In this document: positions 8,406 to 16,564 of the stretch, in pieces
How positions within the stretch are numbered: the stretch's first letter is position 1
Layout of the letters: each line of letters starts with the position of its first letter
Origin: DAIOEK01 sp963708715
GTDB taxonomy: Bacteria; Chloroflexota; Anaerolineae; Anaerolineales; Anaerolineaceae
Assembly (NCBI GenBank): GCA_963708715.1
Contig: CAVPSU010000002.1
Location: forward strand, 496,001-560,000
Reading direction: 5' to 3'
Length of the DNA stretch: 64,000 nt
Translations under genes and position numbers: made by a program
The notes under the pieces: model-generated
What the model was told of the DNA's origin: nothing
The model's database searches: none
What the model saw: the letters and a program-made list of their open reading frames with translations, nothing else

Positions 8406-8440
8406 TCGGTCAGGATCATCATGGCGATAATCCTGACCGA
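8406..8440. promoter_or_regulatory. Intercistronic hairpin between binding protein and ATPase genes
   Basis: TCGGTCAGGAT (8406-8416) and ATCCTGACCGA (8430-8440) form a perfect 11-bp stem with a 13-base loop, 15 bases after the lipoprotein stop. There is no T-run after it, so it is more likely an mRNA-stabilising or partial-stop element that raises binding-protein levels than a full terminator. Confidence 0.7.
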
Positions 8441-8537
8441 CCGATATAACCGTTATATCCTTCCTAATCCACATGGGAAAAAGAGTAATAATTTTTCCCA
8501 TATTAACTATCACAAAAGAACAATTGGAAAACTGGGT

Positions 8538-10082
8538 ATGGATAGCATCATCGAAATGAAGGACATCATTAAAGTCTTTCCACCGAATGTGGTCGCATTG
8601 GACAATGTCTCCATTGACTTCCGAAAAGGTGAAATCCATGCCATCGTCGGGGAAAATGGTGCTGGAAAAAGCACCCTTATGAAGGTTTTATACGGATTGG
8701 AACAAGCCAGCAATGGGGAGATGTTCCTGTCGGGAAAACAAGTCCATTTTTCCGAACCCGGGGAAGCAATCAAAGCTGGGATTGGGATGGTCCACCAGGA
8801 GATCTTGTTAATCCAAGAGTATACAATTTGGGAGAATATCATTCTGGGAATGGAGCCGGTCGATAAATTTGGAAAAATCGATCAAAACCGTGCCCGTGAG
8901 ATGGTTCGTGAAAAGATCCAAGAATTTCAATTTAATTTAAATCCTGATTCAAAAGTAGAAGATATTTCTATTGCAGCCCGGCAAAAGGTGGAGATCCTGA
9001 AGCTGCTTTATCGGAATGTAGATATATTGATTCTGGATGAACCAACCGCGGTTTTAACACCGCAGGAAATACCTCAACTATTCGATGAACTTCGCAGATT
9101 ACGTGATACTGGTAAGACGATCCTATTCATTTCTCATCATTTGGATGAAGTCATTACATTGAGCGATCGGATCACCGTTATGCGCAAGGGGAAGAAAATT
9201 GCTACGGTCGAAGCGAATGAGACGAGCAAGGAAGATTTGGCGCAAATGATGGTTGGTAGAGAAGTACTTTTCTCGTCCCATCGCGAGAAAAAGATTCCGG
9301 GCAAGATAGTATTTTCAATAAGCGGGCTTTCCTATCGTGATGTCCATAACCATTTGAAGCTTGACAAAGTTCGAATTGAAGTCAGAGCTGGTGAGATCGT
9401 TGGGATCGCCGGGGTGGAAGGAAATGGTCAGTTTGAATTGGTGAACGCCATTATGGGATTGCTCTCCCCATCTGAAGGAACGATCCAAGTAAGTGATCAA
9501 GATCTTGTTCACGCTCCCATTTTAAAAAGACGCGAATATATTTCGTTTGTATCACAAGACCGCAGCAAGATGGGAGCTTCGATTAAAGCCTCCATCATTG
9601 AAAATGTGATGATGACCCACCATCGGTTGAATTCACATTTTAGCCGCTGGCATGGATTACTGTTGAATTATGGATATGCCCGTACCTTTACTAGTGAGAT
9701 CAAAGACGCATTCAACGTCCAAATGGATTCGATTGAAAATCCATTCAAATCGTTATCAGGAGGAAACCAGCAAAAAGTGATCCTTGGGAGGGAGTTAAGG
9801 TTAAATACTCCCTTTGTGTTGCTGGATCAACCAACCCGCGGATTGGATGTAGGTTCGATAGAATACGTTCACAATCTCATTCTGCAAATGAGGAGTGAAG
9901 ATAGAGCTATTTTATTAATTTCTGCAGATCTGGAAGAATTATTCCGAATTGTGGACAGAATTGTAGTGCTGCATCGGGGAAAGATGGTTGCTGACTTTCC
10001 GGTTGGAGAGACTGACTTGGAAGAAGTCGGTTACTGGATGCTGGAAGGGAAGGGAGTAGAAGATGCTGAAAAAGCTGGTTAG
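8538..10082 (+). CDS. ABC transporter ATPase, two nucleotide-binding domains (nucleoside importer type)
   Basis: 514 aa, double-domain ATPase as in nucleoside and ribose-class importers. Domain 1: Walker A GENGAGKST near residue 38, Walker B ILILDEPTAVL. Domain 2: degenerate Walker A GVEGNGQFE, signature LSGGNQQKVILGREL, Walker B FVLLDQPTRGLDVGS. The longer open frame begins at 8400, but the family N-terminus (IEMKDIIKVFPP) matches ATG 8538, and the upstream stretch is occupied by the hairpin. Its end overlaps the first permease by 20 bases, so translation is coupled. Confidence 0.88.
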   Translation: MDSIIEMKDIIKVFPPNVVALDNVSIDFRKGEIHAIVGENGAGKSTLMKVLYGLEQASNGEMFLSGKQVHFSEPGEAIKAGIGMVHQEILLIQEYTIWENIILGMEPVDKFGKIDQNRAREMVREKIQEFQFNLNPDSKVEDISIAARQKVEILKLLYRNVDILILDEPTAVLTPQEIPQLFDELRRLRDTGKTILFISHHLDEVITLSDRITVMRKGKKIATVEANETSKEDLAQMMVGREVLFSSHREKKIPGKIVFSISGLSYRDVHNHLKLDKVRIEVRAGEIVGIAGVEGNGQFELVNAIMGLLSPSEGTIQVSDQDLVHAPILKRREYISFVSQDRSKMGASIKASIIENVMMTHHRLNSHFSRWHGLLLNYGYARTFTSEIKDAFNVQMDSIENPFKSLSGGNQQKVILGRELRLNTPFVLLDQPTRGLDVGSIEYVHNLILQMRSEDRAILLISADLEELFRIVDRIVVLHRGKMVADFPVGETDLEEVGYWMLEGKGVEDAEKAG

Positions 10083-11100
10083 CGGCATCATTGGCACCCT
10101 GGTCGCTTTGCTCATCGGCGCTGTAATCATGCTGATCCAGGGGTTTGACCCGCTGACTACTTATGGTGCATTATTCAACTATTCGTTGGGCGGACCATAC
10201 CCTCTTGCCACGACCCTCCGAAATGCGGTTCCACTCATCCTGACTGGCCTCTCTGCGTCAGTCGCATTTGCATCCGGTCCGGTCAATCTTGGCCAACCGG
10301 GTCAATTGTTGATCGGCGCTTTATTCGCCACTATCGGAGGAATGTATTTACAGCTCCCCCCAATCCTCATGTTACCAACTTTGATCTTATTGGCTATGCT
10401 TGGAGGCGCCCTCTGGTCTGGTATTGCCGCCCTTTTTCGGCGTTTATTCAATATGGATGAGTTTATTACAACCTTGATGCTCAACATGATTGCCGATCTG
10501 TTCACCTATTGGGCTATCTCATATCCTCTTTTCGACAGGAACGCCTATTCACCTATGACTCCAGCGATCAACCAGGCAGGTTGGATGCCGGAAATTGGGG
10601 AATTCAATACCAACATCCTGGTAATGTTCATTGCATTTGCCGTGATCTGGTTTGTTTTCAGTAGATGGACCGCTGGATATGAGTGGAGGTTGACTGGCCA
10701 GAACTCTATCTTCGCCCGCCTGGGTGGCTGTAAGATAGACAAGAATTACGTTACGGTCATGCTAGTCACGGGTGCATTGGCAGGATTGGCCGGTGGATTG
10801 GTGGTCATGGCAGGTCCCCATCGATTCTTGAAAGGATTGGGGGCAAACTACGCCTGGGACGGGGTTATGATCGCAGTCGTCGCTAACAATGGTTTGATCG
10901 GCACTTTACTGTATGGTTTTTTCTTCAGCTCGTTGCAGACTGGCGCGTTAGGGATGGAATTGATCACCGCAGTCCCAAGTGAATTTATCCAGGTATTACA
11001 GGCGGTCATTGTTTTAGTCATCGTAGCGGGTCGCGGCTATTTGGATATTTTGTTGGATAAAATGATCATCCACCGGCGAGCCAGGGAGAGACTGGCATGA
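10063..11100 (+). CDS. ABC transporter permease (nucleoside importer), first subunit
   Basis: 345 aa integral membrane protein of the branched-chain/ribose permease family (BPD_transp_2). About eight to ten hydrophobic segments; GLSASVAFASGPVNLGQPGQLLIGA near residue 65 is the conserved family segment, followed by NMDEFITTLMLNMIA, typical of YufP-type nucleoside permeases. It overlaps the ATPase gene and its last codons overlap the next permease (ATGA type), so the four transporter genes are tightly linked. Confidence 0.88.
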   Translation: MLKKLVSGIIGTLVALLIGAVIMLIQGFDPLTTYGALFNYSLGGPYPLATTLRNAVPLILTGLSASVAFASGPVNLGQPGQLLIGALFATIGGMYLQLPPILMLPTLILLAMLGGALWSGIAALFRRLFNMDEFITTLMLNMIADLFTYWAISYPLFDRNAYSPMTPAINQAGWMPEIGEFNTNILVMFIAFAVIWFVFSRWTAGYEWRLTGQNSIFARLGGCKIDKNYVTVMLVTGALAGLAGGLVVMAGPHRFLKGLGANYAWDGVMIAVVANNGLIGTLLYGFFFSSLQTGALGMELITAVPSEFIQVLQAVIVLVIVAGRGYLDILLDKMIIHRRARERLA

Positions 11101-11987
11101 ATATGTTCACTGGCTTGATCAACGGAATGATCACTGGGGCAACACCGATCCTATTGGCTGCTCTGGGTGGGACATTCACCTACTACGCGGGAATATTTAA
11201 TATAGCCATGGAAGGGATGATGCTCAGCGGTGCTTTTTTTGCGGTACTCGGTTCTTATTTCTTTCATTCATGGCCTATGGGAATTCTTTGCGCCATTCTC
11301 GGTGCGCTCTTGATGGCATTGATATTCATTTTCTTTGCCGTCACCTTGAAGACCGATGAATTTGTGACCGGGATCGCTCTGAATCTATTTGCGCTTGGTG
11401 CAACAACCTATCTATTACGTCAGATCTTCGAGATCAAAGGTGCGTTCTCGAGCCCCGAGATTGTACCCATTCCCCGCGTCGAGATCCCTCTTGTAAGGGA
11501 TATCCCATTGTTGGGAGACATCTTCAGTGGGCAAAACCTGCTGGTTTATATTACTGTCCTGGGTGTTATCCTGTCTGGATTTCTGATCTTTAAAACCCGT
11601 TTCGGATTACACCTGCGGGCTGCCGGATATAACTCAGCCAGTCTCGATTCAAGCGGCGTTACAACTTCATCGGTCCGTATCAAATCTCTCCTACTTTGTG
11701 GGATTTTCTGCGGACTTGCTGGTGCATTTTTATCGCTTGGATATGTAACTCTTTTCTCAGAGAATATGTCTGCTGGTAGAGGATGGATCTCGCTGGCTGC
11801 TGTCATCCTTGTAAATGGAAATCCACTGGGGATCGCATTAATTTCACTACTCTTTGGCTTTACTGATGGGTTGGGATTGCTTCTTCAACGATATTTACCA
11901 TCTCAATTCACTACAATGGTTCCATACCTGGCTACTTTGGTTGCGCTCTATTTTTATTCGATTCAAAAGAGGAAGAAAATCGTATGA
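11097..11987 (+). CDS. ABC transporter permease (nucleoside importer), second subunit
   Basis: 296 aa membrane protein, partner of the preceding permease (YufQ-like). Seen: GATPILLAALGGTFTYYAGIFNIAMEGMMLSGAF near the N-terminus, KTDEFVTGIALNLFALG, and GRGWISLAAVILVNGNPLGIALISLLFG, all hallmarks of the second nucleoside permease. Start overlaps the previous stop (ATGA at 11097), and its stop overlaps the next start (11984). Confidence 0.88.
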   Translation: MNMFTGLINGMITGATPILLAALGGTFTYYAGIFNIAMEGMMLSGAFFAVLGSYFFHSWPMGILCAILGALLMALIFIFFAVTLKTDEFVTGIALNLFALGATTYLLRQIFEIKGAFSSPEIVPIPRVEIPLVRDIPLLGDIFSGQNLLVYITVLGVILSGFLIFKTRFGLHLRAAGYNSASLDSSGVTTSSVRIKSLLLCGIFCGLAGAFLSLGYVTLFSENMSAGRGWISLAAVILVNGNPLGIALISLLFGFTDGLGLLLQRYLPSQFTTMVPYLATLVALYFYSIQKRKKIV

Positions 11988-13360
11988 AAACCGCCTGGCA
12001 GATGGAACGGGAATTACGTAATACGGCTACTCCAGTGGATAGGCGTATACAAAATTCAGCATGGTATCACAGCGATTTTAGTTTTCCATCCGGCGATGAT
12101 CTCATGCGGCTATTCTGGGATTCAAAGGTCCCAGGATCACGTGCACCAGAAATTGCTTACCAGGAAATGGTCCAGGCGCAAGGTAATCGTGGCTTTGACG
12201 TTACAGAAGCCGAAAAATTGTTGTCTATCGGGATTGACTTATACAGGCAGCAAAAATGGGACGACCTGAGAGTACTTACCGCCCAGTTAGTGGATGCAAT
12301 TCAAAATGCGCCTGTCGACCCAAATCATCCCATACACAAATTTAATCATCCCTCGTCCTGGGAAGATGTAAAAGCAGCCATGGGAAAGATCGAAACCCAA
12401 CCGCAATTAACAGAGCACTCAAACCTGTATGAGAAGATGTACCAGGGTTGGCTAGGACAATTGGCAGGCGGTTCCTTCGGAACGACCATTGAAGGATACG
12501 CCGGAGAACAAATCCAACGTGTCTACGGAGAAATCGACAGTTATATCACACCACCGGAAACGACCAATGATGATGTTGTCTACGAATTGGTTTTCCTGGA
12601 TGTTTTTGAACGAATGCGTCAGGACATCACTTCTCGCGAGATCGGTTTGGAATGGATCAGGCAGATTCCATTCGGTTGGTCCGCGGAATGGGTCGCTTTA
12701 CGAAATCTAAATATGGGAATCATGCCGCCCGAATCCGGATCATTTCAGAATCCATATTCCCATTGGATCGGTGCCCAGATGCGGGGAATGATATGTGGAA
12801 TGCTGGCTCCGGGTTGGCCGCTTGAAGCCGCACGATTGGCGCATATCGACGGGGTCGTGAGTCACGATTCGAATGGCGTCTATGGAGAGATCTATGCAGC
12901 CGTTCTAACCTCCCTGGCGTTTGTCCGCACAGATATTCGAAATCTCCTGGTGGAGGCAAGCCAATATCTTCCCCAACAAAGCCAATATATGAATGTCGTT
13001 CAAACCGCCCTTTTTACGGTTCAAACTGAAAACGATCCTCGCACAGCCTGGAAGAAATTAGAAAAGAAGTATGAACAATATAATTGGATCGATGCCCATC
13101 CAAACATTGCAGCAGTGATCTTCGCCCTCTGGTATAGCCAGGGTGATATGACAGACTGTTTCAAATTGCTGGCACATGCCGGTCTGGATGTAGATTGCAA
13201 TGGGGGTTTGGCTGGGACAATTCTGGGAATATTTCACCCGGTGCCACAAAAATGGTCTGCGCCTCTTGGCGATCTCCTTGAAACCTATATTAGAGGAAAA
13301 GAGAAATTATCCATCCGAAATCTTGCCCAAAGAACTCATACCCTTTGTATCAAGATGTAG
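11984..13360 (+). CDS. ADP-ribosylglycohydrolase-family protein
   Basis: 458 aa. Family members cleave ADP-ribose from proteins or small molecules using two Mg ions. Seen: GWLGQLAGGSFGTTIEGY near residue 155, TNDDVVYELVFLDVFE (the metal-binding T-D-D part) near 197, GVVSHDSNGVYGEIYAA near 290, and AGLDVDCNGGLAGTILG near 400 as the second Asp-rich metal site. About 150 N-terminal residues before the catalytic fold are of unknown role. It is the last gene of the operon and translationally coupled to the permease. With ribokinase and a nucleoside transporter it probably hydrolyses an imported N-riboside or ADP-ribosyl conjugate. Confidence 0.85.
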   Translation: MKTAWQMERELRNTATPVDRRIQNSAWYHSDFSFPSGDDLMRLFWDSKVPGSRAPEIAYQEMVQAQGNRGFDVTEAEKLLSIGIDLYRQQKWDDLRVLTAQLVDAIQNAPVDPNHPIHKFNHPSSWEDVKAAMGKIETQPQLTEHSNLYEKMYQGWLGQLAGGSFGTTIEGYAGEQIQRVYGEIDSYITPPETTNDDVVYELVFLDVFERMRQDITSREIGLEWIRQIPFGWSAEWVALRNLNMGIMPPESGSFQNPYSHWIGAQMRGMICGMLAPGWPLEAARLAHIDGVVSHDSNGVYGEIYAAVLTSLAFVRTDIRNLLVEASQYLPQQSQYMNVVQTALFTVQTENDPRTAWKKLEKKYEQYNWIDAHPNIAAVIFALWYSQGDMTDCFKLLAHAGLDVDCNGGLAGTILGIFHPVPQKWSAPLGDLLETYIRGKEKLSIRNLAQRTHTLCIKM

Positions 13361-13386
13361 CCAGGGTTGGGATATTGAAAATATAT

Positions 13387-14040
13387 CTACTTGTTCCCGT
13401 TTTTCCTTGCAAAGGATAAAATAGCGCCCAGTGCAATAGATAAATATGCGGCATAAATTACACGGAATTCCGCAGGAATTAAAAATGTAACTGTGTGCGC
13501 AGGTATCCAAAAAAACGGGATTGTTTTCCCGACAACGAATGACAGGTAATTTGGCCAATCAATACTTTGGATAGCGCTCATTATTGACGAATTCTTATGA
13601 AGAATAAATTGATCGATATACGAATCTGACACCCTGTGCGCTGACATAAATACAGGTGCAAATGTCAGATTCATCACTGTGCTGATCATCAATGCTCTTA
13701 AGACCAGCACAATCCAGTTTTGGGATGTGAAAAGCGAATCCCATTTTATTACTCCGTCTACACCCGCCTGGTAAAGAGGGAACATAAAGACGATCAGCAT
13801 TCCAACAATTCCCCAAATACCGATTCGGAAGAGGATACCTCTAGGGAGCTTCCATCTGCCTGAACTGATCCGAAAAGCCAGTAATTCTCCCAGCGTTGCG
13901 AAAACACCAAATTTAATGAAGCCCAACCAATACGGATATTTTTGGGTGGCGAGGATAAACATATTTCGGGTGTCTGGAAATAAAAGTAGAATTGATACTG
14001 ACAGAACAGCAGAACCCCAGAGTAGATCGAGACGTTTCAT
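13387..14040 (-). CDS. Integral membrane protein, possibly Mpv17/PMP22-like
   Basis: 217 aa with about five hydrophobic segments. The C-terminal part, FFWIPAHTVTFLIP followed by RVIYAAYLSIALGAILS, resembles the end of bacterial proteins that match the Mpv17/PMP22 family; the assignment is tentative. There is no clear RBS before the ATG (complement of 14038-14040). It follows the HD-GYP operon terminator, so it is probably a separate transcript. Function unknown. Confidence 0.6.
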   Translation of the reverse strand: MKRLDLLWGSAVLSVSILLLFPDTRNMFILATQKYPYWLGFIKFGVFATLGELLAFRISSGRWKLPRGILFRIGIWGIVGMLIVFMFPLYQAGVDGVIKWDSLFTSQNWIVLVLRALMISTVMNLTFAPVFMSAHRVSDSYIDQFILHKNSSIMSAIQSIDWPNYLSFVVGKTIPFFWIPAHTVTFLIPAEFRVIYAAYLSIALGAILSFARKNGNK

Positions 14041-14236
14041 ACGGTTACCTTATTCTGTGAAAAGAGTAATGGTAGCAGGAAGGTTTGCATAAAACCCAAT
14101 ACAGGAATTGCATTTGTATCGGTAAGTCTATACTGGAATTACCCTACCGACAATAACTGTTTAGTAGAGTATTGTCTTATCGAAATTGAATAATAACCGA
14201 ATTTCCTGGTTGAGTAGACCTGCAAGATGGGTAAAT

Positions 14237-14298
14237 AAAAAAAACCTTAAACAGTATGGAAATCTATATACCATTTTACTGTTGGACAGGTTTTTTTA
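14237..14298 (-). terminator. Rho-independent terminator of the HD-GYP operon
   Basis: On the minus strand an imperfect long stem (AACAGTA with TACTGTT, ATGG with CCAT, ACCT with AGGT) ends in a run of eight T. It lies about 20 bases after the HD-GYP stop codon; the A-run on the other arm would also allow some function in the opposite direction. Confidence 0.75.
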
Positions 14299-14318
14299 TT
14301 GCCAATTATTTTTATAAA

Positions 14319-15161
14319 TTAATTCGCAAGATTCTTCTTTATTTCCACTTCTACCAAGTCCACCATTATATCTACAATTTCCGGATCAAATTGAGTGCCG
14401 CGGCAGGAGATAAGTTCATTCACTGCCAATTTAATTTGCAGAGGCGAACGGTAGGCACGTCCAGTTGTCATAGTGGAAAATGCATCAACTACCGATAGGA
14501 CTCTTGCCCCAAGCGGGATTTCATGCCCGGCAATTTTATCCGGATACCCATTCCCATCAAAGCGTTCATGATGCCATCTGACCAGGGGACGAATCGGAGA
14601 CAATGTCTGGGAAGGTTCCATCAGAGCTGCCCCATAACCGGGATGCCGACGCATGATCTCCCATTCGGGTTCATTCAATGGACCTGATTTGGTAAGAATA
14701 TCTCTGGAGACTACAGCTTTTCCAATATCGTGCAATCTCCCAGCCAGCACGATCTGTTGGATTTCAGCCAGTGGAAGATCGAGTCGTTCAGCTACTCTCT
14801 CTGCCCATTTTGCCGTGATCTTGCTGTGGGCGGTATGATCGCACCGGTCTATTGAATCAGCAAGTGTTACCAGAGCTTTTACATATTTCTCCTGCATCAT
14901 GGGCAGAATGGGACCAACATAGACAGTTAACCCTGCCAATTCCACTTTGAATGGAGTCCCTGTGATCTCGTTCAGGTTTTTCTGCCCGCCTTCTGGAAGT
15001 TCCTGGGTGCTTAAGGCGAAAAAGCCAAAGATCTGGTTATTTTGATCCAGTTCTATGGGGATCATGATATTTTGGGACCGGTAGAACCGGTCCCAAAAGC
15101 CCCCATCGCTCCCCCTTTGATCCGGAAATTCGTATTTAGTGGTAGATGGATGTTTTTCCAT
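14319..15161 (-). CDS. HD-GYP domain protein, probable cyclic-di-GMP phosphodiesterase
   Basis: 280 aa. The C-terminal two-thirds is an HD-GYP domain: a conserved His near 109, LHDIGK near 143-148 (HD metal pair), RRHPGYGA, WHHERFDGNGYP at ~196-207 with the GYP signature, and VVDAFSTMTTGRAYR. This family hydrolyses cyclic di-GMP. The N-terminal ~85 residues look like a short GAF-like sensor piece. ATG 15161 is used rather than an upstream TTG. It is the last gene of a four-gene minus-strand unit after a small NHLP-like protein, so the output of that unit may be second-messenger turnover. Confidence 0.85.
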   Translation of the reverse strand: MEKHPSTTKYEFPDQRGSDGGFWDRFYRSQNIMIPIELDQNNQIFGFFALSTQELPEGGQKNLNEITGTPFKVELAGLTVYVGPILPMMQEKYVKALVTLADSIDRCDHTAHSKITAKWAERVAERLDLPLAEIQQIVLAGRLHDIGKAVVSRDILTKSGPLNEPEWEIMRRHPGYGAALMEPSQTLSPIRPLVRWHHERFDGNGYPDKIAGHEIPLGARVLSVVDAFSTMTTGRAYRSPLQIKLAVNELISCRGTQFDPEIVDIMVDLVEVEIKKNLAN

Positions 15162-15181
15162 GCTCAAACCCGATAGTAAAT

Positions 15182-15502
15182 TTATTGGTATTGAAGTACA
15201 GGAATTTCAGCCAAAGAAGGAGCGTCTACAACCTGCAACATTTGGTTTGAGAATTCCTCTAAACTGCCTGCTTTGATTAATGTAATTCTCTCTTTGAACT
15301 CACGAGGAAACTGGAAGCTCTCTCCACAATATCCGTTCTCAATGGAGCGGACAGGATTAGCAAGTAGATTCTCACGGAAAGTCCGGTTGATAATGGCAGC
15401 ATGAATTAATCGACCAAACTCAGCTTTGACTGTTGCGTTTGGATCATAGACTACACCTTGAACTACTGACTCTGTTGAAAGAAATTGCGTTATAGGTGTC
15501 AT
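15182..15502 (-). CDS. Small NHLP-clan-like protein
   Basis: 106 aa, no signal peptide or membrane segment. The middle part, HAAIINRTFRENLLANPVRS followed by SLEEFSNQMLQ, resembles the Os1348/NHLP clan (nitrile-hydratase-like leader peptides), where a short helical leader has FRxxLLxNP. No obvious core peptide or modifying enzyme is nearby, and here it may act as a regulatory partner of the HD-GYP protein. AAGGAG lies ahead of the ATG; the start overlaps the DUF5317 stop (ATGA). Function unproven. Confidence 0.6.
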   Translation of the reverse strand: MTPITQFLSTESVVQGVVYDPNATVKAEFGRLIHAAIINRTFRENLLANPVRSIENGYCGESFQFPREFKERITLIKAGSLEEFSNQMLQVVDAPSLAEIPVLQYQ

Positions 15503-16074
15503 TTTTTCTCCTTTTCCTTACGGCTAAGTGACCATAACAGAAGGAAGGCGCCAACTGCAATGAAAACATCACCGATGCTGAAGGCGACCTTATACGGGAA
15601 CCACTGCGGCACTGTCAACCAATCTGATAACCAGATCAACCTCGTGGACTGTACTGCCATGATCTGATCTTTAGTAAGACCCAATCGAGTACCTTCAATC
15701 CATGTTTCCGGTGGAACCCCTGGACCCAATCTTCGCAATGTCGCCAGACTGATTGGCATCCATCCACCATTGAATGCGATGGCCAGGAAATTGCCAAGTA
15801 GTCCGATGCCCAGGGCCCAAAATCCGGGGGAGATGAGGTTGATTGCCGCAAAAACCAGTAATCCCAGCATGGTAACGATCTGTAATCCGGGAATCACTGA
15901 TTCGGGAACCCATCGTCCGATCGCTGGGATCTGGAAAACCAGTATCTGTGGTATGACCATGATGAAGACCAGCCACTCCCAGCGCATTTTTTTGAGTGTT
16001 AAGGTTCGATGTAAAAGCCTGGCACGAATTGAAGTCGCTGCCAGGCCTATGATAATTGCTATTAATAAAATCAT
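15499..16074 (-). CDS. DUF5317 membrane protein
   Basis: 191 aa, four to five hydrophobic segments. Seen: an N-terminal LLIAIIIGLAATSIRARLL segment, a central NGGWMPIS motif, and the C-terminal FPYKVAFSIGDVFIAVGAF segment, which together I recognise as the DUF5317 family, common in Chloroflexota and some Firmicutes. Function unknown. Stop overlaps the start of the NHLP-like gene; the 35-residue peptide gene lies 105 bases upstream, so the four are probably co-transcribed. Confidence 0.7.
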   Translation of the reverse strand: MILLIAIIIGLAATSIRARLLHRTLTLKKMRWEWLVFIMVIPQILVFQIPAIGRWVPESVIPGLQIVTMLGLLVFAAINLISPGFWALGIGLLGNFLAIAFNGGWMPISLATLRRLGPGVPPETWIEGTRLGLTKDQIMAVQSTRLIWLSDWLTVPQWFPYKVAFSIGDVFIAVGAFLLLWSLSRKEKEKK

Positions 16075-16179
16075 AAACAGTAATGGAACAGCAAAGTCGT
16101 TAAGCGTTTATATCTGATTGCTTGTCGCCCTTAAACAGGATGATAGATTATTACAAGTAAGCTTTACGATCGACCGGAA

Positions 16180-16287
16180 CTATATACCGGTAGCGCCAGG
16201 AGCGCCAGCACCAAGCAGGAAGAGAACCAAGGTTAGGACGAACATGACCAAGCGAACATCAACGGGTTTTAGAAGTTTAGCGAACAT
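16180..16287 (-). CDS. 35-residue membrane peptide
   Basis: A very short gene with a convincing RBS: AAGGAG six bases before ATG (complement of 16285-16287), stop TAG at 16180-16182. The peptide starts MFAKLLKPVDVRLVMF, has one hydrophobic helix (VMFVLTLVLFLLGAG) and ends GAPGATGI. The basic N-terminus and single helix suggest a membrane-inserted peptide with the short Gly/Ala/Pro tail outside. It heads the DUF5317 - NHLP-like - HD-GYP unit. I infer a signalling or regulatory peptide, with no direct evidence. Confidence 0.65.
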   Translation of the reverse strand: MFAKLLKPVDVRLVMFVLTLVLFLLGAGAPGATGI

Positions 16288-16564
16288 GGGTTTCTCCTTA
16301 GGATCAGGTTTGTTATTGGCTTATGGGTATATTATGCAGAAGTGCGGTCTCAAAACAGGCATTAAAAAGGTCTCTTTTTGACCAATATTGGACCAATTTC
16401 AATAATTGCCCAAAATACATTGAGATTTGTGCACGACAACCTCGATCAAGGCAAAAAATGCAATTCCTGCACCAACCTGGAACCAGTATTAAATTGTTTA
16501 CAAAGAAGGGTGATGATAACCGTGATGCGGTTCATTGACAGAACTAAATTGAGAGTAGTATGGA
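16288..16564. other. Gap between the peptide gene and the MalT-like gene
   Basis: No gene supported. It must hold the promoter of the minus-strand peptide operon. A small A5G-GTCT-CT5 hairpin at 16364-16379 is the only structure seen and may act as a weak terminator for the regulator gene that ends at 16565. Several overlapping open frames here lack an RBS. Confidence 0.4.
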
